The notes beneath the pieces are model-generated. The model ran no database searches and was not told the DNA's origin. It worked only from the letters and a program-made list of their open reading frames with translations. The position numbers and the translations under genes are program-made. From positions 1-14,846 of the forward strand of contig JALVWL010000060.1 of assembly GCA_027034965.1 (NCBI GenBank): 14,846 bases of DNA. The letters run 5' to 3'. Shown piece by piece: positions 6,388 through 13,582 of the stretch. Position 1 is the stretch's first letter; every line of letters starts with the position of its first letter. This DNA comes from Candidatus Omnitrophota bacterium (lineage in GTDB: Bacteria; Omnitrophota; Gorgyraeia; S143-82).

Positions 6388-7632
6388 ATGAGAAGGTTAT
6401 GGGTGGCTGTATTGTTGGGTATGTTTGTGATGTTGGGGGGCTCTTACAATGGCTTTGCTACTAATGGAGACAATATGATTTCCTGTGGGGGTGCTAGCAG
6501 GTCTATGGGAGGAGTTGGTATAGCCTATCCTATGGATGTTATTAGCGCTGTATTTTCAAATCCAGCAGCCATATGTACGGCCCATTGTTTTGAGTCTTAT
6601 GCCTTTGAGAGTTCTACTACCTTTTTTATGCCCCACACGAAGGCCTCTCTTTATATTCAGGGTGAGATAAATTCAAAAGAGAATAGTGATTCTGATTTCT
6701 TTGCTATCCCTGCACTTGGTTTTGCCTGGAAACTTGGAGAAAGGAGCCGGGCTGGAATAGGTGTGTTTGGTGTTTCTGGTATGGGTGTAGACTACAGGGG
6801 AAGTTCTATTGATGCCAGATATTCTTCTGTGCCTTCTATGGTCTATGCCTCTGGGATATATACGGAATTAAAGAGTATGAAGATTGCCCCCAATATTGCA
6901 TGGATGCTGACGGATTCTTTATCCTTCGGAGTGGCACTGCATCTTGGCTATTCCAGTCTTGATATGAATGCAGGAACCTCTGATGATGTTGGACTTGGCT
7001 ATCAATTTGGGCTTATCTATAGAAAGGATCCAATCTCTGTTGGATTTACTTATATGTCTCCGCTAAAGGCCCGCTATAAGACGATAACAGACTTTGATGG
7101 GGATGGGGACTTTGATTCAATGGATCTGGAGTCACCTGAGATGTTTGGCCTAGGGCTTGCCTATCACGAGGATCGTTGGGTGGTTGAAACTGCCCTGCGC
7201 TATTATTCCTGGGGTAGTGCAGATGGCTATTCTGACTTCGGTTGGCGTGATCAATTGGTATATGCGATCGGATTTCAGTATACGATTAGTCCTTCGCTGA
7301 GTTTGAGATTTGGATATAACCACGGAAAGACGCCTCTGCGCACCTACGATGGTTTCAATGGCTCTACTATGGTGAGTGTTCAGGGAAAGAATATGTATAA
7401 GTACTATTATGAAACATTCCGTATATTTGGTTTCCCTGCTATAAGTGAAGACCACTTTACTGTTGGCTTTATGTATAGGCCTTCAGATAGCTTTTCTATT
7501 GGATTAGGATTTATGTTCTCTCCTGAGGAATCTATCGAAGAGTCTGGTACGGATGCTTTGGGGAATCCTGTGACCATTAAGTCCAGTATGTATCAGACCT
7601 CTGTTGAGTTGACCCTTCAGTGGAAGTTTTAG
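6388..7632 (+). CDS. OmpP1/FadL-family outer-membrane protein
   Basis: This 414-residue predicted beta-barrel belongs to the family of hydrophobic-substrate channels (long-chain fatty acids in FadL, aromatics in TodX). A signal peptide spans about residues 1-24 (basic MRR, hydrophobic core, GFA then TNGDN). The mature N-terminus contains GGASRSMGGVGIAYPMD and then VFSNPAAI, matching the plug/hatch start of FadL proteins (A-x-x-N-P-A). The rest alternates aromatic and Gly/Ser-rich strands, and the last strand ends in Phe, as barrel proteins do for BAM recognition. Residues 235-246 form an EF-hand-like acidic loop. Its own strong promoter and terminator suggest high monocistronic expression. 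The substrate is unknown, and no other fatty-acid uptake gene is in view. Confidence 0.88.
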   Translation: MRRLWVAVLLGMFVMLGGSYNGFATNGDNMISCGGASRSMGGVGIAYPMDVISAVFSNPAAICTAHCFESYAFESSTTFFMPHTKASLYIQGEINSKENSDSDFFAIPALGFAWKLGERSRAGIGVFGVSGMGVDYRGSSIDARYSSVPSMVYASGIYTELKSMKIAPNIAWMLTDSLSFGVALHLGYSSLDMNAGTSDDVGLGYQFGLIYRKDPISVGFTYMSPLKARYKTITDFDGDGDFDSMDLESPEMFGLGLAYHEDRWVVETALRYYSWGSADGYSDFGWRDQLVYAIGFQYTISPSLSLRFGYNHGKTPLRTYDGFNGSTMVSVQGKNMYKYYYETFRIFGFPAISEDHFTVGFMYRPSDSFSIGLGFMFSPEESIEESGTDALGNPVTIKSSMYQTSVELTLQWKF

Positions 7633-7670
7633 GGTGAGATTTTTTCGAGATAGGTTATCCTTATCTCAAA

Positions 7671-7700
7671 GGCGGATGCTTTGCCATCCGCCATTTTTTT
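7671..7700 (+). terminator. Intrinsic terminator after the OmpP1/FadL gene
   Basis: A perfect 8-bp stem (ggcggatg at 7671-7678, catccgcc at 7685-7692) with a six-base loop is followed by A and seven T residues (7694-7700). It lies 39 nt after the stop. On the minus strand the same hairpin is followed only by TTTGAG, so it may also weakly stop the convergent methyltransferase transcript. Confidence 0.92.
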
Positions 7701-7787
7701 AGGGGGATGCTCTCCCTCATTTATCTCCTGGTTTTTACTTTTGGGCCAATCTGAAGAGTTTTTTGCATCTCATTGTGATGCACGGTA

Positions 7788-8444
7788 TTACAGACCGAAG
7801 GCCAGTTTTAAGAGTTTATAGTCGCTAATTTGGTCCCCTTGATAATGGAATCCCGTTCCTTGCCTTTGTTTTTTGGGTTTCCGTCTTGCGCTGGGGATAA
7901 TTACATACTGGAAAATATTGATTAAGGATGGATGTTTGTGCAGGTAGTCTTTAACTGAAGCTGCCTTTATAATTTCTTCCATTTCCTGATATGAGAAGGC
8001 CGCTATGTAGGAGTTAAGTGAGTCCTGATAATAAGGTCGGCCGTGTCTGCTGTTAAATGTGTCTGCAAGGAACCTTGCTCCGGAAAGGGTCTTGGGGCGT
8101 TCTATATCGAAGATAAATAACCTTCCGTGAGGGGATAAGAGGTCTCTAAGCATAGAGATTATTCTGCTCGCCTCTTCTTTGCCCTTTAGGTGGTGCAGAC
8201 CCAGTGACCAGGTAATGAGGTCAAATCTTTTTTCACCGAATTCCTCCTTCAGCTTATACAGATCGCACAAGATTAGCTGAATGTTTTTATATCCTTCTGT
8301 GGTCTTTTGGGCCGTCTCCAGCATAGCCTTGGAGATATCTATCCCTGTAAAAGATGTCTCAGGAAGAAGTCGTGCAAGCTTGGCCAACAACACCCCAGTC
8401 CCTGTACCTATATCAAGGGCATTTTTCGGGGGGGGTAAAGTCAT
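7788..8444 (-). CDS. Class I SAM-dependent methyltransferase, catalytic part (3' piece of a frameshifted gene)
   Basis: This 218-residue frame holds the whole visible catalytic fold. Motif I ALDIGTGTG is at residues 9-17, followed by the beta-2 acidic segment FTGIDIS and LLSPHGRLFIFDIE (beta-5 region), with a helical C-terminal half ending in a basic tail. It would methylate a small molecule, a lipid or an envelope glycan; the substrate cannot be named. Its own ATG (8442-8444) has no ribosome binding site and begins directly before motif I. That start would omit the N-terminal helices present in such enzymes. Those helices are encoded in the next frame just upstream (8413-8634), and the two frames join at C8 (8428-8435). 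The piece alone may not be made or be stable. It is the last gene of the minus-strand glycan cassette. Confidence 0.8.
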   Translation of the reverse strand: MTLPPPKNALDIGTGTGVLLAKLARLLPETSFTGIDISKAMLETAQKTTEGYKNIQLILCDLYKLKEEFGEKRFDLITWSLGLHHLKGKEEASRIISMLRDLLSPHGRLFIFDIERPKTLSGARFLADTFNSRHGRPYYQDSLNSYIAAFSYQEMEEIIKAASVKDYLHKHPSLINIFQYVIIPSARRKPKKQRQGTGFHYQGDQISDYKLLKLAFGL

Positions 8445-8634
8445 AGGCGTCTAATATAGTTGAGATAATCCCATAGACCACTCCCAGACTGCCATTGAGG
8501 CCATCTCTGAGATTTGCCGTAATTATCTCTTTGTTGTCTATTGAAGAGGTTGGTTCAGGTCTGCGAGGCAGATGATATCTCGAGAATCTCTGGATCAGGA
8601 TATGAAGGTATTTTTTAAAAGATGTCCTATCCAT
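8413..8634 (-). pseudogene. N-terminal piece of the frameshifted methyltransferase
   Basis: This 73-residue frame starts at an ATG 17 nt after the ArnT-like stop and contains NGSLGVVYGIISTILDAYDF, a typical helical lead-in to motif I of UbiE-like methyltransferases. It then reads into proline codons at the C8 tract and stops three codons after the P-P-E-K site. Removing one C would give ...YDFTPPKNALDIGTGTG and fuse it in frame to the catalytic part, making a 281-residue protein of normal size. I see no good ribosome binding site before the ATG, so translation may depend on the upstream gene. The break could be a real disruption, a slippage-controlled switch or a sequencing/assembly error in the homopolymer. 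Confidence 0.75.
8428..8435 (-). repeat. C8 homopolymer at the methyltransferase frameshift
   Basis: Eight consecutive G on the plus strand (eight C in the coding sense) lie exactly where the two methyltransferase frames must join. Seven C would restore one continuous frame. Tracts of this kind are known sites of replication slippage and also of base-calling errors. Confidence 0.9.
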
Positions 8635-8651
8635 ATCTATTTAATATTGTG

Positions 8652-10280
8652 TTAGTTACTATTATCTTTTATTGTATCATTTATAGCGTTTGTGTTCCAT
8701 ATATATATTGTTTTCCCTCTAAATGGTTGGGAAAACAAGGGTGGTGTTGCTTTAAAAGGTCTGTCAGTTGCTCTGCAGATAGTCGTTATTATTGCATCTT
8801 TGTGTGTTCGAGCCCAGGTTAGGACTGCTTCTTTATCATCTAGGGTTACAAGAGGTTTTTTAAGTCTGCCTGGAAAACTAAACTGACCGGCATATCTACC
8901 GGGCCATACAGCTATTTCTTTATCTGAAGATTGATATTTGGCTAGCCTTTTGGCAGTTGCTGATACATCGTATAAGGGAAGCAGATGCCGTAATATGCCG
9001 AGATGCAAGAAAATAATCCCACTTGTTATGAGATACGCAGATAACCTTATACTGTCGATCTCTGTTCTTTTGCTTACATAGAGTCCAATTAATCCAAGAG
9101 AAGTGAAGAGTAACCAGTCAATTATTGATATCCTTTGCATTATTCTCTGCAGTGCAAGAGGGATGTGGTGGGGATAGATGTGGCTGAGGAAGGTAATGCA
9201 TATCAGTATTATGCTTGAGATAAGGGTAATGATGGATATGAATCTAGGTGTTCCAGAAAAAGTGTGGGGTTCTTGAGAGCATTGACGGCCTGACAAGAGG
9301 GCAAATGGGACAAAAGCGGGCAGAAGATAGTAACCCTGCTTTCCACTTATCAGAGAAAAGATAATGATAGTTGTTATGAGCCATATTTTCAAAAACAACT
9401 CGCCTTTGTCTGGGTGAAATTTAAGAAGATATAGCCAGAGTTTTTTAGAGTATATCCAGGGGAAGAATAATATGGGCAGCAAGATTAGATACCACCAAAA
9501 TGGTCTTGCGTGGGCAAATGAATGAATGGCCCTTCCTATAGTTTGGTGCCAGAGTATTTCTGTAGCATAATTATTATTTGTATGAGTGATAGCAATGATA
9601 GCCCATAGGATAGCAGGTATGGTGCCAGCTATTACAGAACCAATTATTTCTATTAGTCTTGAGGTTGTTTCTTCTTTATTCGATTGTTTAAATGAGAATC
9701 CATATGCAATGATAATAGCGCTTATATGTACAAGGAAAACAGGACCTTTTGTGAGTATTCCGGCACTGGTGGCCAGTGCCATAAAGATATAGTTCCATAG
9801 AATTTTCTTTTTATATCTTGCGATCCTAAGGATAGATATGGTTGCAATCAGGATAAAGAAGATAAGAAGCATATCAAACATTACCAAAGTACCCCATATA
9901 GGCCACAGGGGCATAGAGAGAAGTATATAGATTGTAGTATGGGGGCTGGATGAATCCTTTTTCCACAATAGAGTTGCGATATGTTTAACAAGAAAGAGAT
10001 TCGCCAGAGCAATTATCATGGGAATAATCCTTGCTGTCCAGGAAGCTGGCCCAAATAATGCCCAGCCGATATGAATTAGCCAGAATAGCATTGGAGGTTT
10101 ATGCGCATAAAGTGTCCCATTGAGTATAGGGGTTAGAAAGTGCTTGTGCGTCCACATTTCCCAGGCCACAGATATATACCTGGTTTCATCTATTGGCATA
10201 AGGGGCCTGCAGAACAGGGCACATATTGCAAGTATGGCCCATAGCAAGACGAAATCATTTTGCTTAAAGGCTTGTTTCAT
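8652..10280 (-). CDS. ArnT-like polytopic glycosyltransferase (GT-C fold, PMT/ArnT superfamily)
   Basis: This 542-residue membrane protein has about a dozen hydrophobic segments. The first periplasmic loop carries IDETRYISVAWEM (D31-E32-T-R-Y35) and, further on, AHKPPMLFWL (K61-P-P). Both are hallmarks of ArnT-type enzymes, which transfer sugars from undecaprenyl phosphate to lipid A at the outer face of the inner membrane. FGPASWTARIIP and ILTKGP also match the superfamily. The acceptor and sugar here cannot be read from the sequence, so 'ArnT' itself is not claimed. The C-terminal part (from about residue 440) leaves the membrane region and is probably a periplasmic domain. The start overlaps the LABN gene by 17 nt. 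A GT2 enzyme two genes upstream would make the lipid-linked donor. Confidence 0.87.
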   Translation of the reverse strand: MKQAFKQNDFVLLWAILAICALFCRPLMPIDETRYISVAWEMWTHKHFLTPILNGTLYAHKPPMLFWLIHIGWALFGPASWTARIIPMIIALANLFLVKHIATLLWKKDSSSPHTTIYILLSMPLWPIWGTLVMFDMLLIFFILIATISILRIARYKKKILWNYIFMALATSAGILTKGPVFLVHISAIIIAYGFSFKQSNKEETTSRLIEIIGSVIAGTIPAILWAIIAITHTNNNYATEILWHQTIGRAIHSFAHARPFWWYLILLPILFFPWIYSKKLWLYLLKFHPDKGELFLKIWLITTIIIFSLISGKQGYYLLPAFVPFALLSGRQCSQEPHTFSGTPRFISIITLISSIILICITFLSHIYPHHIPLALQRIMQRISIIDWLLFTSLGLIGLYVSKRTEIDSIRLSAYLITSGIIFLHLGILRHLLPLYDVSATAKRLAKYQSSDKEIAVWPGRYAGQFSFPGRLKKPLVTLDDKEAVLTWARTHKDAIITTICRATDRPFKATPPLFSQPFRGKTIYIWNTNAINDTIKDNSN

Positions 10281-10545
10281 CTTTTTCCGTGTTTTTATGA
10301 ATGAAATAAAGGTTTCTTAAGTAGATTAATATACCGAAGGATTGCCCTAGTATAAATACTGGATCTCGTCTATGTATTGCGTAGAAAAGTAGACAAAATC
10401 CACCACCAAGGCTAAGGTACCAGAATATGACTGGAATAACGCTCCTTCTTGCCCGTTCACTGTAAATCCATTGGACAATAAATCGGGCAGAGAATATTCC
10501 CTGGCCAAGGAATCCAATTCCCAGCCATATAGTGTCAATTTTCAT
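10264..10545 (-). CDS. Stand-alone LABN-domain membrane protein (lipid-A-disaccharide synthase N-terminal domain-like)
   Basis: This 93-residue protein has three predicted membrane helices (roughly residues 5-26, 37-56 and 63-80). It matches the LABN domain closely: IGFLGQGIFSARFIVQWIYSE, RRSVIPVIFWYLSLGG and ILGQSFGILIYLRNL. In some proteins this domain is fused to LpxB, but here it is alone and no lpxB is present in the window. It lies between a GT2 enzyme and an ArnT-like enzyme and overlaps both genes (11 nt and 17 nt), so it very probably works with them. An AAAGGAG site (10556-10562) lies 10 nt before the ATG. The molecular role of LABN is not established; a sugar-lipid flippase or scaffold function is an inference from position, size and topology. 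Confidence 0.9.
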   Translation of the reverse strand: MKIDTIWLGIGFLGQGIFSARFIVQWIYSERARRSVIPVIFWYLSLGGGFCLLFYAIHRRDPVFILGQSFGILIYLRNLYFIHKNTEKDETSL

Positions 10546-11317
10546 TCGAATCTATCTCCTTTGCTTGAGGTAAGGCATAGCGGTGTAATAACCACCATAC
10601 ACCAAAGAGGTCTGATACCCCCTCTATCATTCGGGATAGTGTGCGGTATTTGGTTTTGCCGCTTAATCTTGGTCTGTGGTGCACAGGAATGGATATTACC
10701 TGTGCATTAAAGTGAATTGCAAGAGTTGACATAAATCTATGCATATGATCGAAATATGGGAAATTTAGAAATAGTTTTCTTGAAAAGACTTTCAATCCGC
10801 AGCCAACATCTGGTGTTTTGTCTTTCAATAACAGATTCCGAATCTTATTGGCTACCAATGATGCTAGTCTTCGTGATAGCTTGTCTTTTCTATAGACTCT
10901 TTCCCCTATTACCATTGTTTTTATACCGTTATCTTTGTGTTTAAGATATTCCTTTATTAGTTTCAGGATGTCCTGGGGTGCATTCTGGCCGTCTCCATCC
11001 ATAGTGACAATTGTATCAAATCTAGCGTGGCGAATGCCGGTATATAAAGCTGCACTTTGGCCATACCTGATTTTATGATGGATTACCCTAAGCACGGGTA
11101 AGGACTTGAGCAAAGCTTGTGCCTCTTTTAATGTATTATCGCTACTGCCGTCATCCACAATAATAATCTCTAGTTTTCCTTTGTAATCAGATTGTCTCTG
11201 GAATGTTTCGATTATTTCTACTACCAGCGGCTTTAAGTTGCTGGCCTCATTGTACATAGGGATAACTATAGAAAAACCATAGTCTTTATTATTGTGTATA
11301 TTATGACCTTTTTCCAT
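10535..11317 (-). CDS. Family 2 glycosyltransferase (DPM-synthase/ArnC-like)
   Basis: This 260-residue GT-A enzyme probably moves a sugar from a nucleotide donor to a polyprenyl phosphate on the cytoplasmic face. Motifs in order are IVIPMYNE (17-24), IIIVDDGSSDNT (51-62), the metal-binding MDGDGQNAPQDI (D107, D109), DVGCGLKVFSRKLF (170-183) and RPRLSGKTKY (215-224). All are typical of the dolichol-phosphate mannosyltransferase-like clade. It lacks the pair of C-terminal membrane helices found in GtrB proteins, so it is probably peripheral. The ATG at 11317 is preferred; a TTG at 11356 would add 13 residues. Neither has a clear ribosome binding site, so the start is uncertain. It opens the minus-strand cassette, and its stop overlaps the LABN gene by 11 nt. 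Confidence 0.9.
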   Translation of the reverse strand: MEKGHNIHNNKDYGFSIVIPMYNEASNLKPLVVEIIETFQRQSDYKGKLEIIIVDDGSSDNTLKEAQALLKSLPVLRVIHHKIRYGQSAALYTGIRHARFDTIVTMDGDGQNAPQDILKLIKEYLKHKDNGIKTMVIGERVYRKDKLSRRLASLVANKIRNLLLKDKTPDVGCGLKVFSRKLFLNFPYFDHMHRFMSTLAIHFNAQVISIPVHHRPRLSGKTKYRTLSRMIEGVSDLFGVWWLLHRYALPQAKEIDSNEN

Positions 11318-11383
11318 TTTGATATGAATTTTATCACTTAACCTTACATCTAGCAAATATGGTTTTTGGCTTTGAAGGGTTTG

Positions 11384-11392
11384 TGCTATAAT
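11384..11392 (+). promoter_or_regulatory. Extended -10 promoter for the cyclo-ligase/rny run
   Basis: TGCTATAAT is a perfect -10 with the TGn extension, and no strong -35 is seen at 16-18 nt. The predicted start near 11399 leaves about 30 nt before the cyclo-ligase ATG at 11429. On the opposite strand a TAGAAT (11391-11396) overlaps it and could serve the divergent GT2 gene, but its -35 is poor. Confidence 0.6.
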
Positions 11393-11428
11393 TCTATAGA
11401 GTGTACTTAGAGATAATGGGGTATATTT

Positions 11429-11983
11429 ATGGTAAAGGTGATGGATCTAGAGGAAGAAAAGCAGACAATAAGAAAGGAGGTAAGCAGGCGTATTGCTGAG
11501 CTTACTGAAGAGGCCAAGGTCTGCGCCTCTAACAAGATTAGGGATTTGGTTGTGCTCTTGAAGGAGTTTATAAAGGCAAGGGTTATTATGGTTTATCTTG
11601 CAAAGAAGGATGAGGTAGATACGACACCTATTATTAGAGAGGCACAAAAACAAGGGAAAAAAGTAGTGGTTCCGGTAGTCGATGGAGATGAGCTTCTGCC
11701 TTGCGAGCTTGGGGAAGAGCTTACTTCTGGGCCGTTTTCTGTTTTGCAACCCGTTGAAAAGAAAGAGGTTGCACCCCAGGATCTGGATTTGATAATCGTG
11801 CCGGGAAGGGCCTTTGACCTTTCTGGCAGAAGGTTAGGCCGCGGCAGGGGTTTTTATGATAGGTTTCTTTCTTCTCTACCGGAAGGTGTGCCTGTTATAG
11901 GTATATGTTATTCCTGTCAGGTATTTGATTCCATTCCCACTGGTCCTTACGATAAGAAGGTCCATCACGTCGTATCTGCCTGA
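11429..11983 (+). CDS. 5-formyltetrahydrofolate cyclo-ligase
   Basis: This 184-residue enzyme converts 5-formyltetrahydrofolate to 5,10-methenyltetrahydrofolate with ATP, returning the storage form to one-carbon metabolism in the cytoplasm. The N-terminal basic segment (QTIRKEVSRRI) is the usual start. The signature DLIIVPGRAFDLSGRRLGRG (120-139), followed by RGFYDRFL, carries the ATP- and folate-binding residues. The C-terminal SIPTGPYDKKVHHVVS matches the family's conserved P-x-x-x-x-D end. Length is normal. The start at 11429 has a weak G-rich site 7 nt upstream; an ATG at 11441 is less likely because its AAAGG is only 2 nt away. It is followed after 33 nt by rny. The synonyms ygfA and fau are used in enterobacteria. 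Confidence 0.93.
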   Translation: MVKVMDLEEEKQTIRKEVSRRIAELTEEAKVCASNKIRDLVVLLKEFIKARVIMVYLAKKDEVDTTPIIREAQKQGKKVVVPVVDGDELLPCELGEELTSGPFSVLQPVEKKEVAPQDLDLIIVPGRAFDLSGRRLGRGRGFYDRFLSSLPEGVPVIGICYSCQVFDSIPTGPYDKKVHHVVSA

Positions 11984-12005
11984 TCCAGCTTTGCAGAGCT
12001 GACAT

Positions 12006-12011
12006 AGGAGG
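12006..12011 (+). promoter_or_regulatory. Ribosome binding site deciding the RNase Y start
   Basis: AGGAGG lies 5 nt before the ATG at 12017. A GTG at 12011 in the same frame begins inside this site, so ATG 12017 is the likely start. Confidence 0.8.
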
Positions 12012-12016
12012 TGACT

Positions 12017-13582
12017 ATGGAAGGGTTGCTTATGTTAATACTGGTAGGGTTGGTTTCTTTTGTCATTGCCTTTTTTATAGGGTATAAGGTCTATGAGGCA
12101 AAGAGCAAGAAACAGATAGACAACGCAGAGAGGCGGGCCCAGGAGATAATCGAACAGGCCAAGCGGGATGCCCAGGCCAGGCGCCGTGAATCCGAGGTGG
12201 AGGTCAAGGACCTGCTCTTTCGTATGCGCAGCGAATTTGAAGAGGAGACCAAAAGGCGGCGTGAGGAGCTCAATAAAATAGAGCAGCGCCTTCTCCAGAA
12301 GGAGGAGAACATAGACCGCAGGCTGGACATCCTTGAGGCAAAGGAAAGGGCAGTAGAAGAAAGGGAGAGAGAGGTCGTTGATAGGGAGAGCAATCTAACT
12401 CAGAGGGAGAAAGAGCTCTCACGGCTTATAGAAGAAGAGAAAGTTGTGCTTCAAAAGGTCTCTGGGATGTCTCAGGAGGAGGCGAGGCAACTTCTCCTCA
12501 ACAGGATAGAGCAGGAACTCCTTGAAGAGAAGGCACGGATGTTGCGGCAGCTTGAGACCGAGATCCAGGAGACATCAGAGAAAAAGGCAAAGGAGATCAT
12601 TGCCCTGGCCATACAGAAATATGCGGCCGAGGAGACGATAGACAGCACGATAAGTGTCGTTAATCTGCCGAATGATGAGATGAAGGGCAGGATTATCGGC
12701 CGTGAAGGAAGAAACATCCGTGCATTCGAGATGGCTACGGGCGTGGATATTATCATAGACGATACGCCAGAGGTAGTTACTATCTCTGGTTTTAATCCGG
12801 TTCGCAGAGAGATAGCCCGCATCTCGCTCCAGAAGCTTATCAGTGATGGCAGGATCCATCCAGCACGTATTGAAGAGGTTGTAGAGAAGGCCGAGAAGGA
12901 GGTCGAGGAAAACATAAAGGAGGAAGGGGAGCGGGCAGTGTTTGATGCGGGGATACACGGCCTGCATCCTGAGCTGGTAAAGTTGATTGGCACGTTGAAG
13001 TTTCGTACGAGTTTTGGACAGAATGCCCTTCAGCATTCAAAGGAAGTGGCCTTTATTATGGGGGTTATGGCAAATGAACTAGGGTTGGACTTTGCCCTTG
13101 CCCATCGTATTGGCCTACTGCACGATATAGGCAAGGCCGTAGACCATGACGTAGAGGGTACTCATGCCTTGATAGGGGCAGAGCTGGCCCGCAAATACGG
13201 GGAAAAGGATGTGGTAGTGAACGCAATCGCCGCCCACCATGAGGAGGAGGCCTATAATTCGATATACGCTGTCCTGGCTGCTGCTGCAGATGCAATAAGT
13301 GCTGCCAGACCAGGTGCCAGGCGCGAGACGATAGAGACCTATATAAAGCGTCTCCAGAAGCTGGAGGAGATAGCCACTTCGTTTAAGGGTATTGTGAAGG
13401 CCTATGCGATTCAGGCGGGCCGTGAGGTCAGGGTTATAGCTGATCCTGGTCAGGTAGATGACAAGCTCCTGCCCCTGCTTGCCCATGATGTAAAGAAGAA
13501 GATAGAGGCAGAGATGGAGTATCCAGGGCAGATAAAGGTGATCCTAATAAGGGAGACCAGAGCGATCGAGTATGCAAAATAA
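12017..13582 (+). CDS. rny: Ribonuclease Y
   Basis: This 521-residue membrane-anchored endoribonuclease starts mRNA decay. It begins with one transmembrane helix (residues about 2-25, with a short periplasmic tail). A long charged coiled coil follows (about 30-195, rich in E, R, K and Q). Next come a KH RNA-binding domain with G228-R-E-G231 in RIIGREGRNIRAFE, and an HD hydrolase domain with H369-D370 in LLHDIGKAVDHD and AAHHEE downstream. The end QIKVILIRETRAIEYAK is the family's conserved C-terminus. Length and domain order are normal and no catalytic residue is missing. Its stop overlaps the ymdB-like gene by 11 nt; rny-ymdB adjacency is also known in Bacillus. Confidence 0.98.
   Translation: MEGLLMLILVGLVSFVIAFFIGYKVYEAKSKKQIDNAERRAQEIIEQAKRDAQARRRESEVEVKDLLFRMRSEFEEETKRRREELNKIEQRLLQKEENIDRRLDILEAKERAVEEREREVVDRESNLTQREKELSRLIEEEKVVLQKVSGMSQEEARQLLLNRIEQELLEEKARMLRQLETEIQETSEKKAKEIIALAIQKYAAEETIDSTISVVNLPNDEMKGRIIGREGRNIRAFEMATGVDIIIDDTPEVVTISGFNPVRREIARISLQKLISDGRIHPARIEEVVEKAEKEVEENIKEEGERAVFDAGIHGLHPELVKLIGTLKFRTSFGQNALQHSKEVAFIMGVMANELGLDFALAHRIGLLHDIGKAVDHDVEGTHALIGAELARKYGEKDVVVNAIAAHHEEEAYNSIYAVLAAAADAISAARPGARRETIETYIKRLQKLEEIATSFKGIVKAYAIQAGREVRVIADPGQVDDKLLPLLAHDVKKKIEAEMEYPGQIKVILIRETRAIEYAK

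Noticed and set aside
7764..7782. tgcatc/gatgca hairpin as a terminator for the minus-strand cassette
   Set aside because: On the minus strand it is followed by A residues rather than T, and the stem is only 6 bp.
8622..8886. Plus-strand open frames opposite the end of the ArnT-like gene
   Set aside because: They are antisense to a well-supported membrane protein, hydrophobic only because of that, and have no start signals.
11984..12016. Possible 6S RNA next to the cyclo-ligase gene, as in enterobacteria
   Set aside because: Only 33 nt separate the cyclo-ligase stop from the rny ATG, far too little for a 6S RNA.
12091..13040. Several long minus-strand open frames opposite rny (up to 173 codons)
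   Set aside because: They are mirror images of the Glu/Arg-rich coiled coil and KH regions, giving Ser-rich low-complexity products with no ribosome binding site or motif.
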